64,000 bases of DNA from Viscum album (lineage: Eukaryota; Streptophyta; Magnoliopsida; Santalales; Viscaceae). The translations under genes were made by a program, and so were the position numbers. Location: positions 1,175,980,670 to 1,176,044,669 of the forward strand of contig OY728137.1 in the NCBI GenBank assembly GCA_963277665.1, in the 5' to 3' direction. Shown one piece after another: positions 35,979-48,042 of this stretch; the stretch's first letter is position 1; each line of letters begins with the position of its first letter. The notes under the pieces were generated by a model. The model searched no databases. It was not told the DNA's origin and was given only the letters and a program-made list of their open reading frames with translations.

Positions 35979-38115
35979 TGTAACATCCCATTAATCATTT
36001 TTTCGGTATTTATTAACACTTGTTTATCACCTTTAAGTATGTTATTTTTTTGGGGTTGATCCAGGATAATTTAGAAAAATTTGGAATCTTAAGAGGATAT
36101 GTATGATGGGCAAATGGTTAGGAAAAACCATACAGATTAGCCTAATAAATAGTGATGTGTGCCACTGGAAGGGGGTGCACGATTTTTCAAAATTATGCAG
36201 ACAACAAATCCAAATAGTGTATCCCATTGATAGCGGGGAATGAATAGATAGTTTAACCATGAGACAAAACCATGCACCCTAAATAGAATACCTTTATGGG
36301 TGCACAATTAGGGAGCATAATTACTACTAACCATTCTACCCTACCCAAAAAACCGTGCGTGTGAGTTTTAATTCCTCCAAAAATTATTTTAAAAATACCG
36401 AACCCTTGGTTTAAGATTTATAATCCCCCCATTTAACCATAGCATGATTTTTTGGATCATGGCAGCTCTCTAGGGGTGAAATTGACTCCTAAAGACTCTT
36501 TTCTTGGTAGATCGATGTAGAATTGATATTGTTTTATCTCTTTTGGGTATGTAGATCTCCTCTCATGTGGGTTCTCTTGATCTCTCTTTCTATCCTCCAT
36601 ATATTTTGATAGAAAATAATGTAATTGAGGGATATAAACTATATTTTTTGGATATTTATTCTTGTTTATGTTTATATATGTTCTGTTCCTTGGTTCTTTG
36701 TTGGAATTACCTATTGCGAGTGTTGTGCATTTTGATCCATTAATTTAAAGGTTGATGGTTCTATAAGTCTTTTATATTCAATTTAAACCCTATATTACTT
36801 AATTGATTTGTAAATATTTATTAAATAGTTTAGAAACAAGTATTTTTAGATGATTTGATCTTTGATTTGAAAAAATCATGGGAAATGATACAAACACATA
36901 TTTCAATGGAATTGTAAAAAAATGACACATTGATTTGAAAATATTTTTAAATAAATGGTTTGACCTTTATCTTGAGAAATTGGATTTAATTGAAATATTT
37001 TTTTTTAAATTTCATGAAATGATGAAATTATATGATTTGGTTTTGAAATGAGAATGTCTTGTTGATACACGAAATTAGGAAATTATATTCTAAAGTGATT
37101 TAAAATGATTGATTGCCAATTTGATTGATTTATTGATGTTTGAACCACATGTAAGTCCAGGTAATATGTAGGTAACAAGGAAAACAATTCTCGGGTGTTG
37201 ATCCCCTAGAAAATATATTATGATGACAAAAATAATTGAACCAAGATCATCTTGATTTCCTGTAGTGGCTCCCTGAATGGGGTGTTTATTTGAGTGTGCA
37301 CATATACCTTGAGTCACATTGATAAATGAGAAGTGTGAGGATACGATTACCAAAGAAAATAACATACCACAGTGCTATTATAAATGGAGCATTATTTGAT
37401 TTATTTGATTATCATTTCCACTATTTATGAAATATTTTATTCATTCCAACTAATTTATATAATATTTTTATAGAAAATGTATATTTAAGCCCGTTTTTTT
37501 ATATCTTCCATATTTTGATTGAAAATAATGTTTTTTTGAAAATATTTAAATTCCATTTCATGCATTTTTCTATTTAAATCGATATCATAACCAGTTTATT
37601 ATTATTTTTTTGATTATAGAACACTTGGTGAGACCTCACTGGGATTTATAGCTCACACCCAACCATTTACTTTGGGAGTTTTTAGAATTTCTAATGCCAA
37701 GTCTAAGAAATGGGAAATAAACACATGGTGGTGGTGGATATTCGTGATCTTTTAGACTGTGATGTGATTATGGTGATCAGTGGAGTCATTTTACAGCTGT
37801 TACATGGAATCATTAAGACATATTCCATCCTTTTTGATGTTTTCATCTTGGGATGATGTTTACTTTGAGATGTTTGTCTTGCTATTGTGTATTCTTTTAC
37901 CTTTTTGTTTCTAGTACATTCTCCACTAGGAGTGTTGAACATACAAACTTTTAATCTTTTATCTACCACTATTTTTTGTAAAATTCATGCTCTATTTGAT
38001 CATGTATGATTCTAGGTGTTAATATCTAACCTGTGGGGATCAAGAACACCCTTCAGGTTATGTCAAATATGGAATGGGTATTAGGGTACCAGAGTTTCTG
38101 GGATGGATTGTGACA
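35979..38115 (+). repeat. E1 3' LTR (2137 bp)
   Basis: It begins TGTAACATCCCATTAATC and ends GGATTGTGACA. It is collinear with 9196-11291, including the block at 37150-37360 with GTGTGAGGATACGATTACCA, which matches 10510-10535. Minus-strand open frames at 37090-37365 and 37703-37969 are incidental. Confidence 0.87.
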
Positions 38116-39453
38116 TTATAGACTTCTTTTATTTGAATATATTGAAATGTTATTCCAAAAATATAAATCTATATTCCCAAATACCATACATCACCAATAA
38201 TACCGAATAAAAATATTCTTTTATACTTGTAGGTGTAATATGTCTATATTTTAGTGTTGGATGTTATTGGAAAAAATCCCATTATATTTAGTTATAACTG
38301 AGAAAATAATCTTCCTAGACTTTCTAAAATCTACCTATAATGATATGAAGAGTCCAAATTTTAAAACTATATTAGATTTTTTAAATAGATTTAGTGCATC
38401 TAAGTTTATCATAACTATGGGTTACCTTCCAACATGGGTTTGAGGTGTTAGATTCTACTAAATCCCTAATGATCTATTTACCACTAAAAAGAGTCCCTTT
38501 TTAGAGAAAAAGTTATTGAATAATTGAGTGGTGGGAAACATCATCTCATCAACCTGGGAAGTCCCAGCTTGGATTGATTTTAGTTATTTTTTACTTTAGG
38601 TTTAAAAAATATTAGGTCAACAAAGTTTTTCTCATCCTCAATTGTTCTGATCCTACCTTCCTAATAACTTGTTAGATTCTATATTCTATCCCCACACATT
38701 TTATTTGTCTCTTGCGAGGTACTATCCAAAACCTGTATCCTCTTGCTTTTAATTTCTATCCATGCACATTTGACATACATTGAGAATCTATATATATTCT
38801 AAAATGCATGAATAAATTTATAAATAAAAACCTTATCACAAGTAGTTATTTTCCATTATTCATCATCAAAAAAAAAAAATTAATTTTAGATTGTAACTGA
38901 TTTATCCATTTCTTTAGCCATTCTTGAGGGAGTGTTAGATTTACCAACCAATTTAGCTAATGCAACTTCTATTGCGCCAACCTATTGATGCAACCATAAC
39001 TTCTCATTTAGAGTTGCTTTTTATATGTCAGTATATATACAAAAAATTAAATGGGGGAACTTTTCAAGATTATACTTAATTTCAGAATAAAAATAAATAA
39101 GTGATTTATCATTTTTAATCTCTTTAAATTCTGTAGAGAATAAACTACATTCATCTGATGAATCTCTCTCTATCACCGGGTTTGATGGAACACTTGACAC
39201 TTATATTACATTTAAGTAGTAGGTGTTTCTTTACCTACTTTGTGATTTCATTTTATTAACCTTCATATTTATCATATTTATCATATTATTGGAAGATAAT
39301 TTTGATTCAATACTAATAGGACTAGAGACATGATCTTTTATCTTGACATATTCCTTAAATAGCTCAAATTTGTAATCCATAAAACCAAATATAACTCAGT
39401 GGGTAATCAAAAATAAATCCAATAAAAGGATTAAATTTTATTTTATACCAGTT
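38116..39453. other. Unassigned sequence between E1 and X copy B
   Basis: The minus strand has short fairly open stretches, but I recognise no family. A TGGTATAAAAT on the minus strand (complement of 39440-39450) sits just inside the proposed inner edge of X copy B, where an initiator-Met primer-binding site would be expected if X is an LTR. With 7508-9195 this would make about 3 kb of internal sequence. Confidence 0.4.
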
Positions 39454-39950
39454 TAAATGATTAATATGATTAGTACAGAAACCTAGGTGGGGTGTGGGGA
39501 ATTAGTTGTATCCTATCTTTTACTAAATTCCAAATTCTCTTTGAATCATTTATCCTTTTTTAAATTTAACCTCTATTTATAGTTAGTGAAGAAGGATTTA
39601 TTTTATTTAAACCAATAAATAATAAACCACATGCATACAAGTAAATTAGATAAAAAGAATGTAGTATTTTTATAAGTTTTGGTTCAAAGTACCACTCCTT
39701 TAAATGATAATTTTTTTCCAAATCACTATGTCCCCACAATAATCAATGGTTGAGTATAATGGGTGGTGTTTCCCATACCTAAATTCAGTCTTATAGTGTA
39801 TAAAAGTGTCTAATTCTCATATGATTTATTTTTTCAAAAATCACACTCAAAATTTTCAATAGATTCTCACTGTATTCATAGATTCACACTATTCTATCAT
39901 TGTATACCATGATTTTCACAAGTACCACAAACTCCCATAGTGTATACATA

Positions 39951-39955
39951 AGTTT
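39951..39955. repeat. Target-site duplication of the solo LTR, left copy
   Basis: AGTTT here and at 41576-41580. Confidence 0.85.
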
Positions 39956-41575
39956 TGATAGGGATAATATTTTCATTATTTTTCATATGTGTTTCAATGA
40001 TTTAACCCCTTACAATTAATGAATTTTATCTGATTTGTATCATTTTGGTGTTTTGGAGAATTATAGGCTTAATTGTGGAAATTAGTTAATTCCGGAAATT
40101 TAGATGTTTTGTGGAGATTCTGTATTTCGGAAATATCTTTTATATTTTTGATCCAAATTTTATTATTCCTTTTTAGGCTATCATTGCTCGTGGGATTCAT
40201 TTTATCCTACTTGACCTAGAGCTCAATCCATCATTTGGAAGCTCAAATTCAGCTCACAAGTCAGGCCTCAAAAACTATACACAGAACTGCATAATTTTAT
40301 TTAGGGGCCCATATCTCATTAATGACAGAACCATTGGAGCTGATATTTTACATGAATCTGTAAAACATCCTGAGTGAAAAGTTTCATTAATATGGCCACG
40401 CATGATTCTTTCATTCTCAAGGTCATTAATGTGTTGTAACATGAAAAATTTGAAGATGAAAAGTCTGTATGGAAGAATTAAATATTCTGAGTGTAGTGGA
40501 CATAAATCCTTCATTTCCTAGACAATAAAGCTAAAATTGCATGGGGAGACATCTGTGAGATGGAGGAACAACTTTCAAGAAGGACCCATTTCCAAATCCA
40601 GTCATTTACTATGCCAACCAGACTCAAACTTTCGGGGGATTAATTTTGGAGGGAAATTTTCTACTCCCCAAGCCTATAAATAAGAGTGTTCACTTCCATT
40701 CAAAGGGGTTGAAGAAGGTGCAAGAAGGGCTACGCTGGAAGATTAATTTCTTGAAGTTATTTGTATTTTTATTTTCTTTTTACTTAGTTTCATCATGCTC
40801 TCTTCTTCCCCTTTCTCCTCTAATACCCTTCACATGGAGGGGTAAAACCTTTGAGTGATCGGGGAAGAGAGACTTTCTCTTTTATAATGTCAGAGTTTTG
40901 TGCTTTAATGTAAAACCTTATTTTTATTTTGAATGAAATATATTATTTGTGTTTCCCAATTCTCTTAATGAGATCATGTTTTCAGTTTGGTGTATTCATT
41001 TTTAATAGCTTTGGTTGAAGACTTTTAATCTCCCTCTACCTAGTGCAATTTTTCGCGATTGAGCAGATTGTGTTAGGTGGTGAGTGTCTGACGATCGTTG
41101 GCATACGTGTGGAACTAGTAAACTTTTTCTAGAGTTCTAAGGAGCAAAAATTTCTGATCGATACTTGCCTTATTTGTTTAGGGAATTTTTATGAACTTTC
41201 ATTCACATAAGAGTGAGTTCTATTTTCTTCTTTAACCAAGGGTGATAGATAACTTGATCGAGGAGTCTTTCATTTGTCATTCAAAAGGATGAGAGGTAAG
41301 ATGATATTTGTGACTATGATGTCATTACAAAAGGTGATCCTACCCTGACCCCATCACCCTCTTCATCCATTAGTCTTCAACCTTTCTTTTCAATTGCTTT
41401 CTTTATTTTTGAACTCAAACAACTTTCAAAATGAACCACTTATTCTTTCTTTAATTTAAGTGACAAACGTAATTGTTGTGAACTCTTTTATGGAGAAAAC
41501 TTTGGTTACCTAATTTACTAAATTTTAACATAGGTTTTATTTGTTTTTGTCACACCCCACGACAGGCACTTGTCA
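39956..41575 (+). mobile_element. Solo LTR (1620 bp)
   Basis: It starts TGATAGGGATAA and ends CACTTGTCA, has TG...CA termini, and is flanked by perfect AGTTT. The flanking sequence is continuous with X copy A once it is removed, which confirms the limits. It has an internal TATA box (40675-40682). No coding sequence is present, so it is an LTR left by recombination between two LTRs. A related LTR-like insert lies at 44956-46836; both share CAGCTCACAAGT. The lineage is probably Ty3/gypsy, but there is no internal region to prove it. Confidence 0.85.
40675..40682 (+). promoter_or_regulatory. TATA box in the solo LTR
   Basis: AGCCTATAAATAAGAGTG, with a transcribed-looking purine-rich stretch just downstream. 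This sets the plus-strand orientation of the LTR. Confidence 0.6.
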
Positions 41576-41580
41576 AGTTT
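41576..41580. repeat. Target-site duplication of the solo LTR, right copy
   Basis: AGTTT, matching 39951-39955. Confidence 0.85.
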
Positions 41581-44092
41581 CATCTTTCCATATCCTCTGG
41601 GATGTCAATCAATAGGTCTACTCAGAATTCCTCTACACTAATAATATAAATATACTTATTCTTAATAGAATATAATTTGAATTCCACCAAGTCATCAAGA
41701 ATACTATGCAACTAATTCACTCATCACATATTAACATTACATGATTTTAGCGAATATGTTTATTTGGACATATCACTAAAAATCTAAAAGGATTGGTTCT
41801 AGATGATAAGAACATGCACAAAACAATCAGTTCCTTCTAATATATTCTTCTTCCCAATACTTCAGATCACTTGAACTAAAATTAGAATGGTGATCGACTT
41901 TTTTTTCTTCCCCCAACTTCAATACCTATTGATTTTCTTCTCAAAATAGTATCAGATCCTCCTTTTTTGTATTCTTTGAGAATTCTTCAAAGTATCCCTT
42001 CACTTATAACTCTCTTCTCAAGAACACATGTATCTCTCTCTATAATTTTTACCTTTACACATAGGTAATCAAGAAATGATATTTTCTATATATTAAATTT
42101 AGAAAATCCCATCAAATATTTCGATGTCCACAATTCTGTCACTTTTCACCTTTTCCATATGTGTGTATTCCCAAGATCTCAATATTCACATTTCCTGTCA
42201 ACCATTTTCTCCTATACATTTTGTACACTACCTTTGATTTTATATTCTTTCTCATTTGTATCATCCATCAGATATTATAGACTCTTTTTCCATAGTATGA
42301 CTCAATGTTCTTTATATTCTTACAATATTCTTTCTTACTAAATCAAATAAAAATGATCTTATTCCATCTTATGGTGTGAGGATATTAATTATAGAACAAC
42401 ACTAAAATTATTATTCATCTTGGAACATAGAAAACGTCTTCATGGTGTAAGAATAAAATAATCAACTCTTTCAACCTGAATGCTTCAGTAGAACCATCAA
42501 CAACTTCACTCTTGAATACGTAATCCATATAGTGTGGATAATCTCGAATATTTATCTTAATCTCAATTATGAATCACAAAATTATTTTTAATATTTATAA
42601 AATTTAATATAAACATAAATATCATTATAATTAATAATCACATTGATCACATGTAAGTAATTTCAAATATTCTCATTTAAAATCCTCAAACAATTTGAAT
42701 TGTGATCTCCTCATATCATATTCCTTCAATATTTCTTAGAAAAGGATTTGATCATGGATATTAGATGAATCATAATGTTTATATCAACAAATAATATCTT
42801 AAAAATCTTTTTAATTAATTTTATCATATTTTATATTTTTGAAAACTCTATATTTTACACTCAAAACACTCAAATTTTATCTCAGCATTGATCTTATTAT
42901 TTCTTTATTCAAAGATAAATATATCAATGATTAAATATTATATAATATGTTTTTAATATGTTTTCATGCATTATCAATAGTTCAGGCATCATTCTAATTA
43001 ATTTATATCTTCATATATTATACTTGGAAGACATCATATTTCACCTTGTAGAAACTCAATATGTCTATAAATTTAGAATTCATATGCTCAACTTCTCCAT
43101 TTTCATATGAACTTCAAATTTATACGATATACTCAATGGTGTAATTTTTATTATATGAATTTGATTTCATATGGTCTCTAAGTCATATGATGAAGTCTTA
43201 TGATCAACCAAATTCATACGGTCGGCTAAAAGACATATAGTGAAGTCATACACTAAATACTTATAATAAATTTGAAGTCATATGATGGAAGTGAAGTCAT
43301 AATTTTAGATAAAAAATGTATGATGATAAAGTATTATGATAAATACATACATTCTAGATAAATTTGTATGATGTAGTCATATTCTCCTACCTTTTCCATT
43401 TTCTTAGTTAAAAAAATACACAAAAATTTCTCTAAATACATACACTTTGTACTAAAAGTATTATGATTCTATAAGTCATATTATAACCTTAAAAGTCTTA
43501 TGATAAGTAGTTAAAGTCATATTATTATGGTCTTTTCCATTTTTCTAGGTCTAGATTCGGAAATTTAGATTCATTCAAATGAATCCAAGACTTTTTCCAA
43601 AAAGCTCCAACCATATCAAATAATTCTAAATCTTTATACATGTGATATAAAACATTAAAATCAATTTCTTTCATGCTAGAATACACTAGGATGGTTCCTC
43701 AAACACTTCTTATCTTCAATATACCATATTATCCATGTTGTAATGTTAATGAATAATAGATCATAATGTATACACAGCAATAAACTCTTCCAATATTCCA
43801 AATTATTTTAATTTTCTTTGGAACTCCTTGAAAGATTTTCATATTCATCTATGAAGAAAAGTTCATCCAATCATTTTATTTAAGGGATACCCTTATAACC
43901 TTCCCATCTATATGTTTCAAGGAAACCACCATCTCTTTATTTTCATTTCCATCATAATAATTTGTCCTTTTTAACTGCAATGGTAGTTTACTCCATTATT
44001 ATTTACCAATAATACATGGGAAGACTCTACCATGGACCATGACAAATATTGACATGAACATTGACAATAAACACAAACAAAATTAAAATATT

Positions 44093-44450
44093 ACTTTAGG
44101 ATATTTTGGGATTCAATCTATATAAGGGATATGCATAGATTTCATCCTCTATTATATTCCTATAATATTTTTGAGATTTATTGTGAATTTCAAGATAAAA
44201 TATATATATAATTCACTCTTGGATATTTTGACTTTTATTTACCATGTGGATAAAAATATGAGGTGAGATAAGTATTCTTTCATTATGGGGAATAAAAATA
44301 AATAAAATAAAAAATGGATTAAGGTAGGATATAGGATAAGAAACCCTTTGCGATACCATTTAAATAAATTAATGTTTCATATGTAGGCTAAAGAGTTGGA
44401 CGATATATGATTTTATTATTGTAATAAGTTCTATTGGAAGGTGAATTACA
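44093..44450. other. AT-rich stretch between X copy B and copia protease
   Basis: Nothing recognised. It may contain the C-terminal end of copia gag; no zinc knuckle was seen. Confidence 0.35.
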
Positions 44451-44955
44451 CCTTAGTGAATAAGAAAGGGTAAGTTTCAGGTCTATTAATTATTGAATTT
44501 AATCATTTTATTTATACTAATTGGGTATTAGATATAGATTTTGGTAAAACTATTTAAATCCAAATAATGGATATAAGTAAATTATGGATGATTATTAAAT
44601 ATGAAGTAGACATTTGAGCTAGCAACTTAGTGAGACTAGCTCTGCTGGATATATGATACTACCATATCACATTACCTACAAGGATTATTTTAGTTTTTAT
44701 GAACTATTATAATATTCCCAATTTAACTAAAAACATCATTCCATGACTATTTTATAAATGGATGGATTTACCTTCATGTTTGGAAATAAAATTTTCTTCT
44801 TTTACAAAGAAATAATATGTTATGTTATGAAAAATCAGAAAAATGGTATTTACATACTATAATTTGAATATCAACTTGACAGAACAAATATTTTCAATAA
44901 TTTTATTTTTAATTTCAACATTTTTAATCCCAAAATTTTTTATTTTTAATGTCAA
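44451..44955 (+). pseudogene. Copia-1: aspartic protease region
   Basis: This is the protease part of a Ty1/copia polyprotein. Seen: YTNWVLDIDFGKTI (about 44513-44555), where working proteases read W-x-L-D-T/S-G, so the active site is altered. YYNIPNLTKNIIP (about 44707-44745) corresponds to the conserved Y-V-P-x-L-x-x-N-L-I/L block. The later FTYYNLNINL precedes the next domain in intact relatives. The frame is cut at about 44956 by an LTR-like insert and resumes at 46840 with the GAG-pre-integrase motif. Stop codons are present. Its own LTRs were not located. Confidence 0.75.
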
Positions 44956-46836
44956 TTGTCATATTTTATTATGTTAGTGATATTTTGAGGTTAATTAGTA
45001 AAGGCTTTTTTGGATTTTAGTTCTCTTAAATTATTTCTATATTTAGACCATAACATTTTCTACACTAATAAAAATAGTGAAATTATATCCTTTTAGGATT
45101 CTATTCATCATAGGAATAATTTTATTATTTAAGAACTAAAGATAAATCCACTATTTGAATGCCCAAAACCAGCTCACAAGTTGGGCCTTGAAAAATTTTC
45201 ACAGATCTCAAGATTTTTAATGTTTGGACCATAGATCCTGATTGGATAGAACAAATATACTAAAATTTGGAGGGGAGACAAGCAATAAATTTATGAAAAA
45301 CATTCATGAAGTCATCCATGTGTGAATCTATTATCTTCAAGGCCATTGATACATGAGAAACTGGAGATATAGAATATGGAAAATCTATATGGGTAGAATA
45401 AATTCTTAGAGTAAAATGGATATAACTCTCTCAAAACATAGCCAAATATGATACAATTTGGGGGATAGATTCACAAGACATTTATAAATAAACCACTTCA
45501 CAATGATGCGATCTAATTGGGCTAAAACATGTAAACATTTGATAGAAAATTATGGACTATAAAAGGAGGCACTAAAATCCTTTTAAAATCATCCCATACC
45601 ATCAGTAAACCACCAAGGAGGAGATATCCACCAAGGAGTTTCACTACTAAATGCCACCCCCTTTTCTTATTCTTAATGTTTCCTTCTATTTTTATTCTTT
45701 TCTAGTTGCAGATTTTATTTTTAAATTGTAAGTTTAATTCTTCATTTAGTTAAAATAATTAATTTATGCATGTGTTTAATTTTGGTTCTACCATCCTTCT
45801 CCACCCCCTCTTATTCTGAAAATTATTCTTCTCTTATTATTTTTATTTTTATTAATTTTTTTTATAATTCTGTATAAATTATATATTTCATTTCTTCTTC
45901 CTGCTTCTATTTTATTTTTATTTATCACCCTCTACCTCTCTCTCTTCCCACAATTTTTTTTTGATTTTTCCTTTTAATCACCCATCACCCTTATTTTTTA
46001 TTTCTTAATAATTCTTTCTTTTTATTTAATTTCTTATATTATTCACTCACATTACACGAAGTAATATATTACTCTTGGAAATTAGAGGCCGACACCTAGT
46101 CTTAGCTAATGTGGAGGTTAAGTTGTTGAATTTTATTTAAAGTTTATTTTTTGTTTGTAAAATATTTGTGTAGAATTCATGGGTGAGGAAAATGTCCCCT
46201 ATGTGGTGACTTACCACCAATGATAAGAAACTTTGTATATTCTATTGTTTTGATTAATTACATTCCCCTCTCTTAATTTATTATTTCTTTAGATGATATA
46301 ATCAACGTAATCAATGGATGAAATAATTTTGATTGAGCTGGGTCTTGGAATATAATATATACTAGACCAAGATGTGTCATTAACCTTGATTAAAGGTGGA
46401 GGTGGAATTGATATTTTTTAGGCATTCATTGATTTTAAATATTTATAAATGAATAATAGTAGTTCAACATTATATTTCATGTTTGGGTTATCAAACTCAA
46501 ATCAAACGTTTAAAATAGAACAATGATTGAATCCAAAATTGAACTCCAGCCCAAGTCCTTTGTTCCTTAACTAATTATGTCTATAAATTTCATGATAGTT
46601 TAAATTCTCATTTTTCATGTAATTTTTCATAAATATTTAAAACAAAAAAGATATTTAACATTGTTTTATTTAATTTATTAAAATATAAAAATAATTAGTT
46701 TTGGTGAATTATATAATGTAAGTGAACTAAAATGAGAAGGATCATCATGTGAGATGACCCTGGTCAAAAACTATGTTGCACTAAGAAAAATTATAATTCC
46801 TTATGACCATTCCCTAGGAAAGGTGTGTGTCATGTC
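44956..46836 (+). mobile_element. LTR-like insert in copia-1, related to the solo LTR at 39956
   Basis: It is about 1.88 kb without coding sequence. It shares with the solo LTR the blocks CAGCTCACAAGTTGGGCC (45170) and the following CACAGA(A/T)CT. It has a TATA box at 45558-45565. It lies between the protease and integrase parts of one copia gene, so it is an insertion. A 10-base direct repeat, ATGTCAATTG, brackets it at 44949-44958 and 46832-46841, wider than the 5 bp expected, so the exact ends are uncertain. Confidence 0.6.
45558..45565 (+). promoter_or_regulatory. TATA box in the LTR-like insert
   Basis: GGACTATAAAAGGAGGC, at a position corresponding to the TATA box of the solo LTR. Confidence 0.5.
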
Positions 46837-46839
46837 AAT

Positions 46840-48042
46840 TGATAACAAATTAACTTCACATGATTCATATTAAACCCAATTATGGAATCATCAACTTGGT
46901 AATTTAAACAAAAAGTGTTTTATGAGATTATATAAAGAAGGGTATTTTGATTATTTTTAATTGAAACCATTAGATATATCTCCTACTTTTTTATAAGGTA
47001 AAATTACTAAAGTTCATTTTAGTTAAAAGGTGATAAAACCATAGATCTTTAACAATTAGTTCACATAGATGTGTGTAGAACTTTTATAGTAGATACCATA
47101 TGTGTATTCTCATACATCATTAATTTAACTGACGATTTCAGTAGACATGGAAATATCTACCTTATGACATACAAGTATTATTCATTTGGAAAATTTAAGG
47201 GATAAATTGATGAATTAGAGAATCAACTTGATAAGATGATAAATAAACTGCTATTGGATAGAGGTATATAATATCTTAACTAAGAGGTCATTAATCATTT
47301 AAAATGGATTGGGATACTATCCTAACTCAATAATCATTATACCCCACAACAAAATGGTATTAGTGAAATGGGGAACCCCACGTCATTAGACATGGTGAGA
47401 TCAATGATTACTCATGAAAATATTCAATTATAATTTTGAGGACAATCATTACAATAAAAAACACACTAAATTAAGTACTAATTAAAGTTAAATGTGAAAT
47501 CCTATATGATCTATGATATGAGAATACATCCCTTTCATCAGATATTTGTGTATGGGGGTGTGATTTGTTTTTGAGGCCAATTATAGAAATAAACATATAT
47601 AAGGAGGCATAAAGTTTATATTTATAGGGTATTCTAAAGAGAAAATAATATATTATCTATATGATCTTTTAAAAATAAAAATATATTTCTAGACCTGGAA
47701 TGTTTATTGAAAGGAAGAACATATATCAAGGATAGAGTGCGTGAAATGTTGACTTTGAAGAAGTCAAGTATCAGGATACATAAGATTTTTAACATAAATA
47801 AATTATATAAGTCCAAGTGGAAATAGTTATTCTAGAGAAACAAGTACTATATATGAGTACAAGAGAGGTTATATAACTAAAGAGATATTATTTTCTAATA
47901 ATCAAAAATAAATATAAAATATTTATTGAAAACAATGAACCTATATTATATAAGGAATTAATAAAAAACTCAAAAGTTTCAAATTAGTGAGAATATATGA
48001 ATTATTAAATGTATTCCATGTACCAAAATGGATTCTATATTA
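46840..48042 (+). pseudogene. Copia-1: GAG-pre-integrase and integrase
   Basis: The zinc-binding N-terminal region shows NHQLGNLNKKCFMRLYKEGY (about 46887-46946; the second His of the usual HxLGH is replaced by Asn) and GKITKVHF. The catalytic core has LVHIDVC (first Asp), then NLTDDFSRHGNIYLMTYK (about 47120-47175), LLLDRG-YL, and HYTPQQNG-like PQQNGISEMGNPTSLDMVRS (about 47343-47402) with the catalytic Glu. A connection region follows to about 48000. Numerous stops. The gene is then interrupted by X copy C (48043-49005) in the linker before RT. Confidence 0.82.

Larger units (their letters stand above)
9196..38115 (+). mobile_element. E1: Ty3/gypsy chromovirus, outermost element of a three-level nest
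   Basis: E1 is about 9.1 kb when the nested insert 11848-31679 is removed. It has a 5' LTR (9196-11291), an initiator-Met primer-binding site (11295), gag split at 11847/31680, protease, RT, RNase H, integrase and a chromodomain-like tail. A polypurine tract (35971-35978) and a 3' LTR (35979-38115) follow. Both LTRs begin T(G/A)TAACATCCCATTA and end GTGA(C/T)A. The flanking 5-mers (TCTTC on the left, TTATA on the right) do not match, so no target duplication survives or an edge is slightly off. All genes are broken, so it is an old copy. Confidence 0.85.
39454..44092. repeat. Family X repeat, copy B, interrupted by a solo LTR
   Basis: It matches copy A (4510-7507) in the same orientation. 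The match runs from TATCCTATCTTTTACTAAATT near 39511 to CTACCATGGACCATGACAAAT near 44030. It breaks at 39955 and resumes at 41581, exactly around the solo LTR. Without the insert the length is about 3.0 kb, close to copy A. The 43080-43510 part is rich in short imperfect repeats of AAGTCATATGATGAAGTC type. Confidence 0.6.

Noticed and set aside
40646..40858. 70-residue plus-strand frame with a hydrophobic C-terminal half
   Set aside because: Lies in the solo LTR across its TATA box; the hydrophobic run comes from T-rich sequence.
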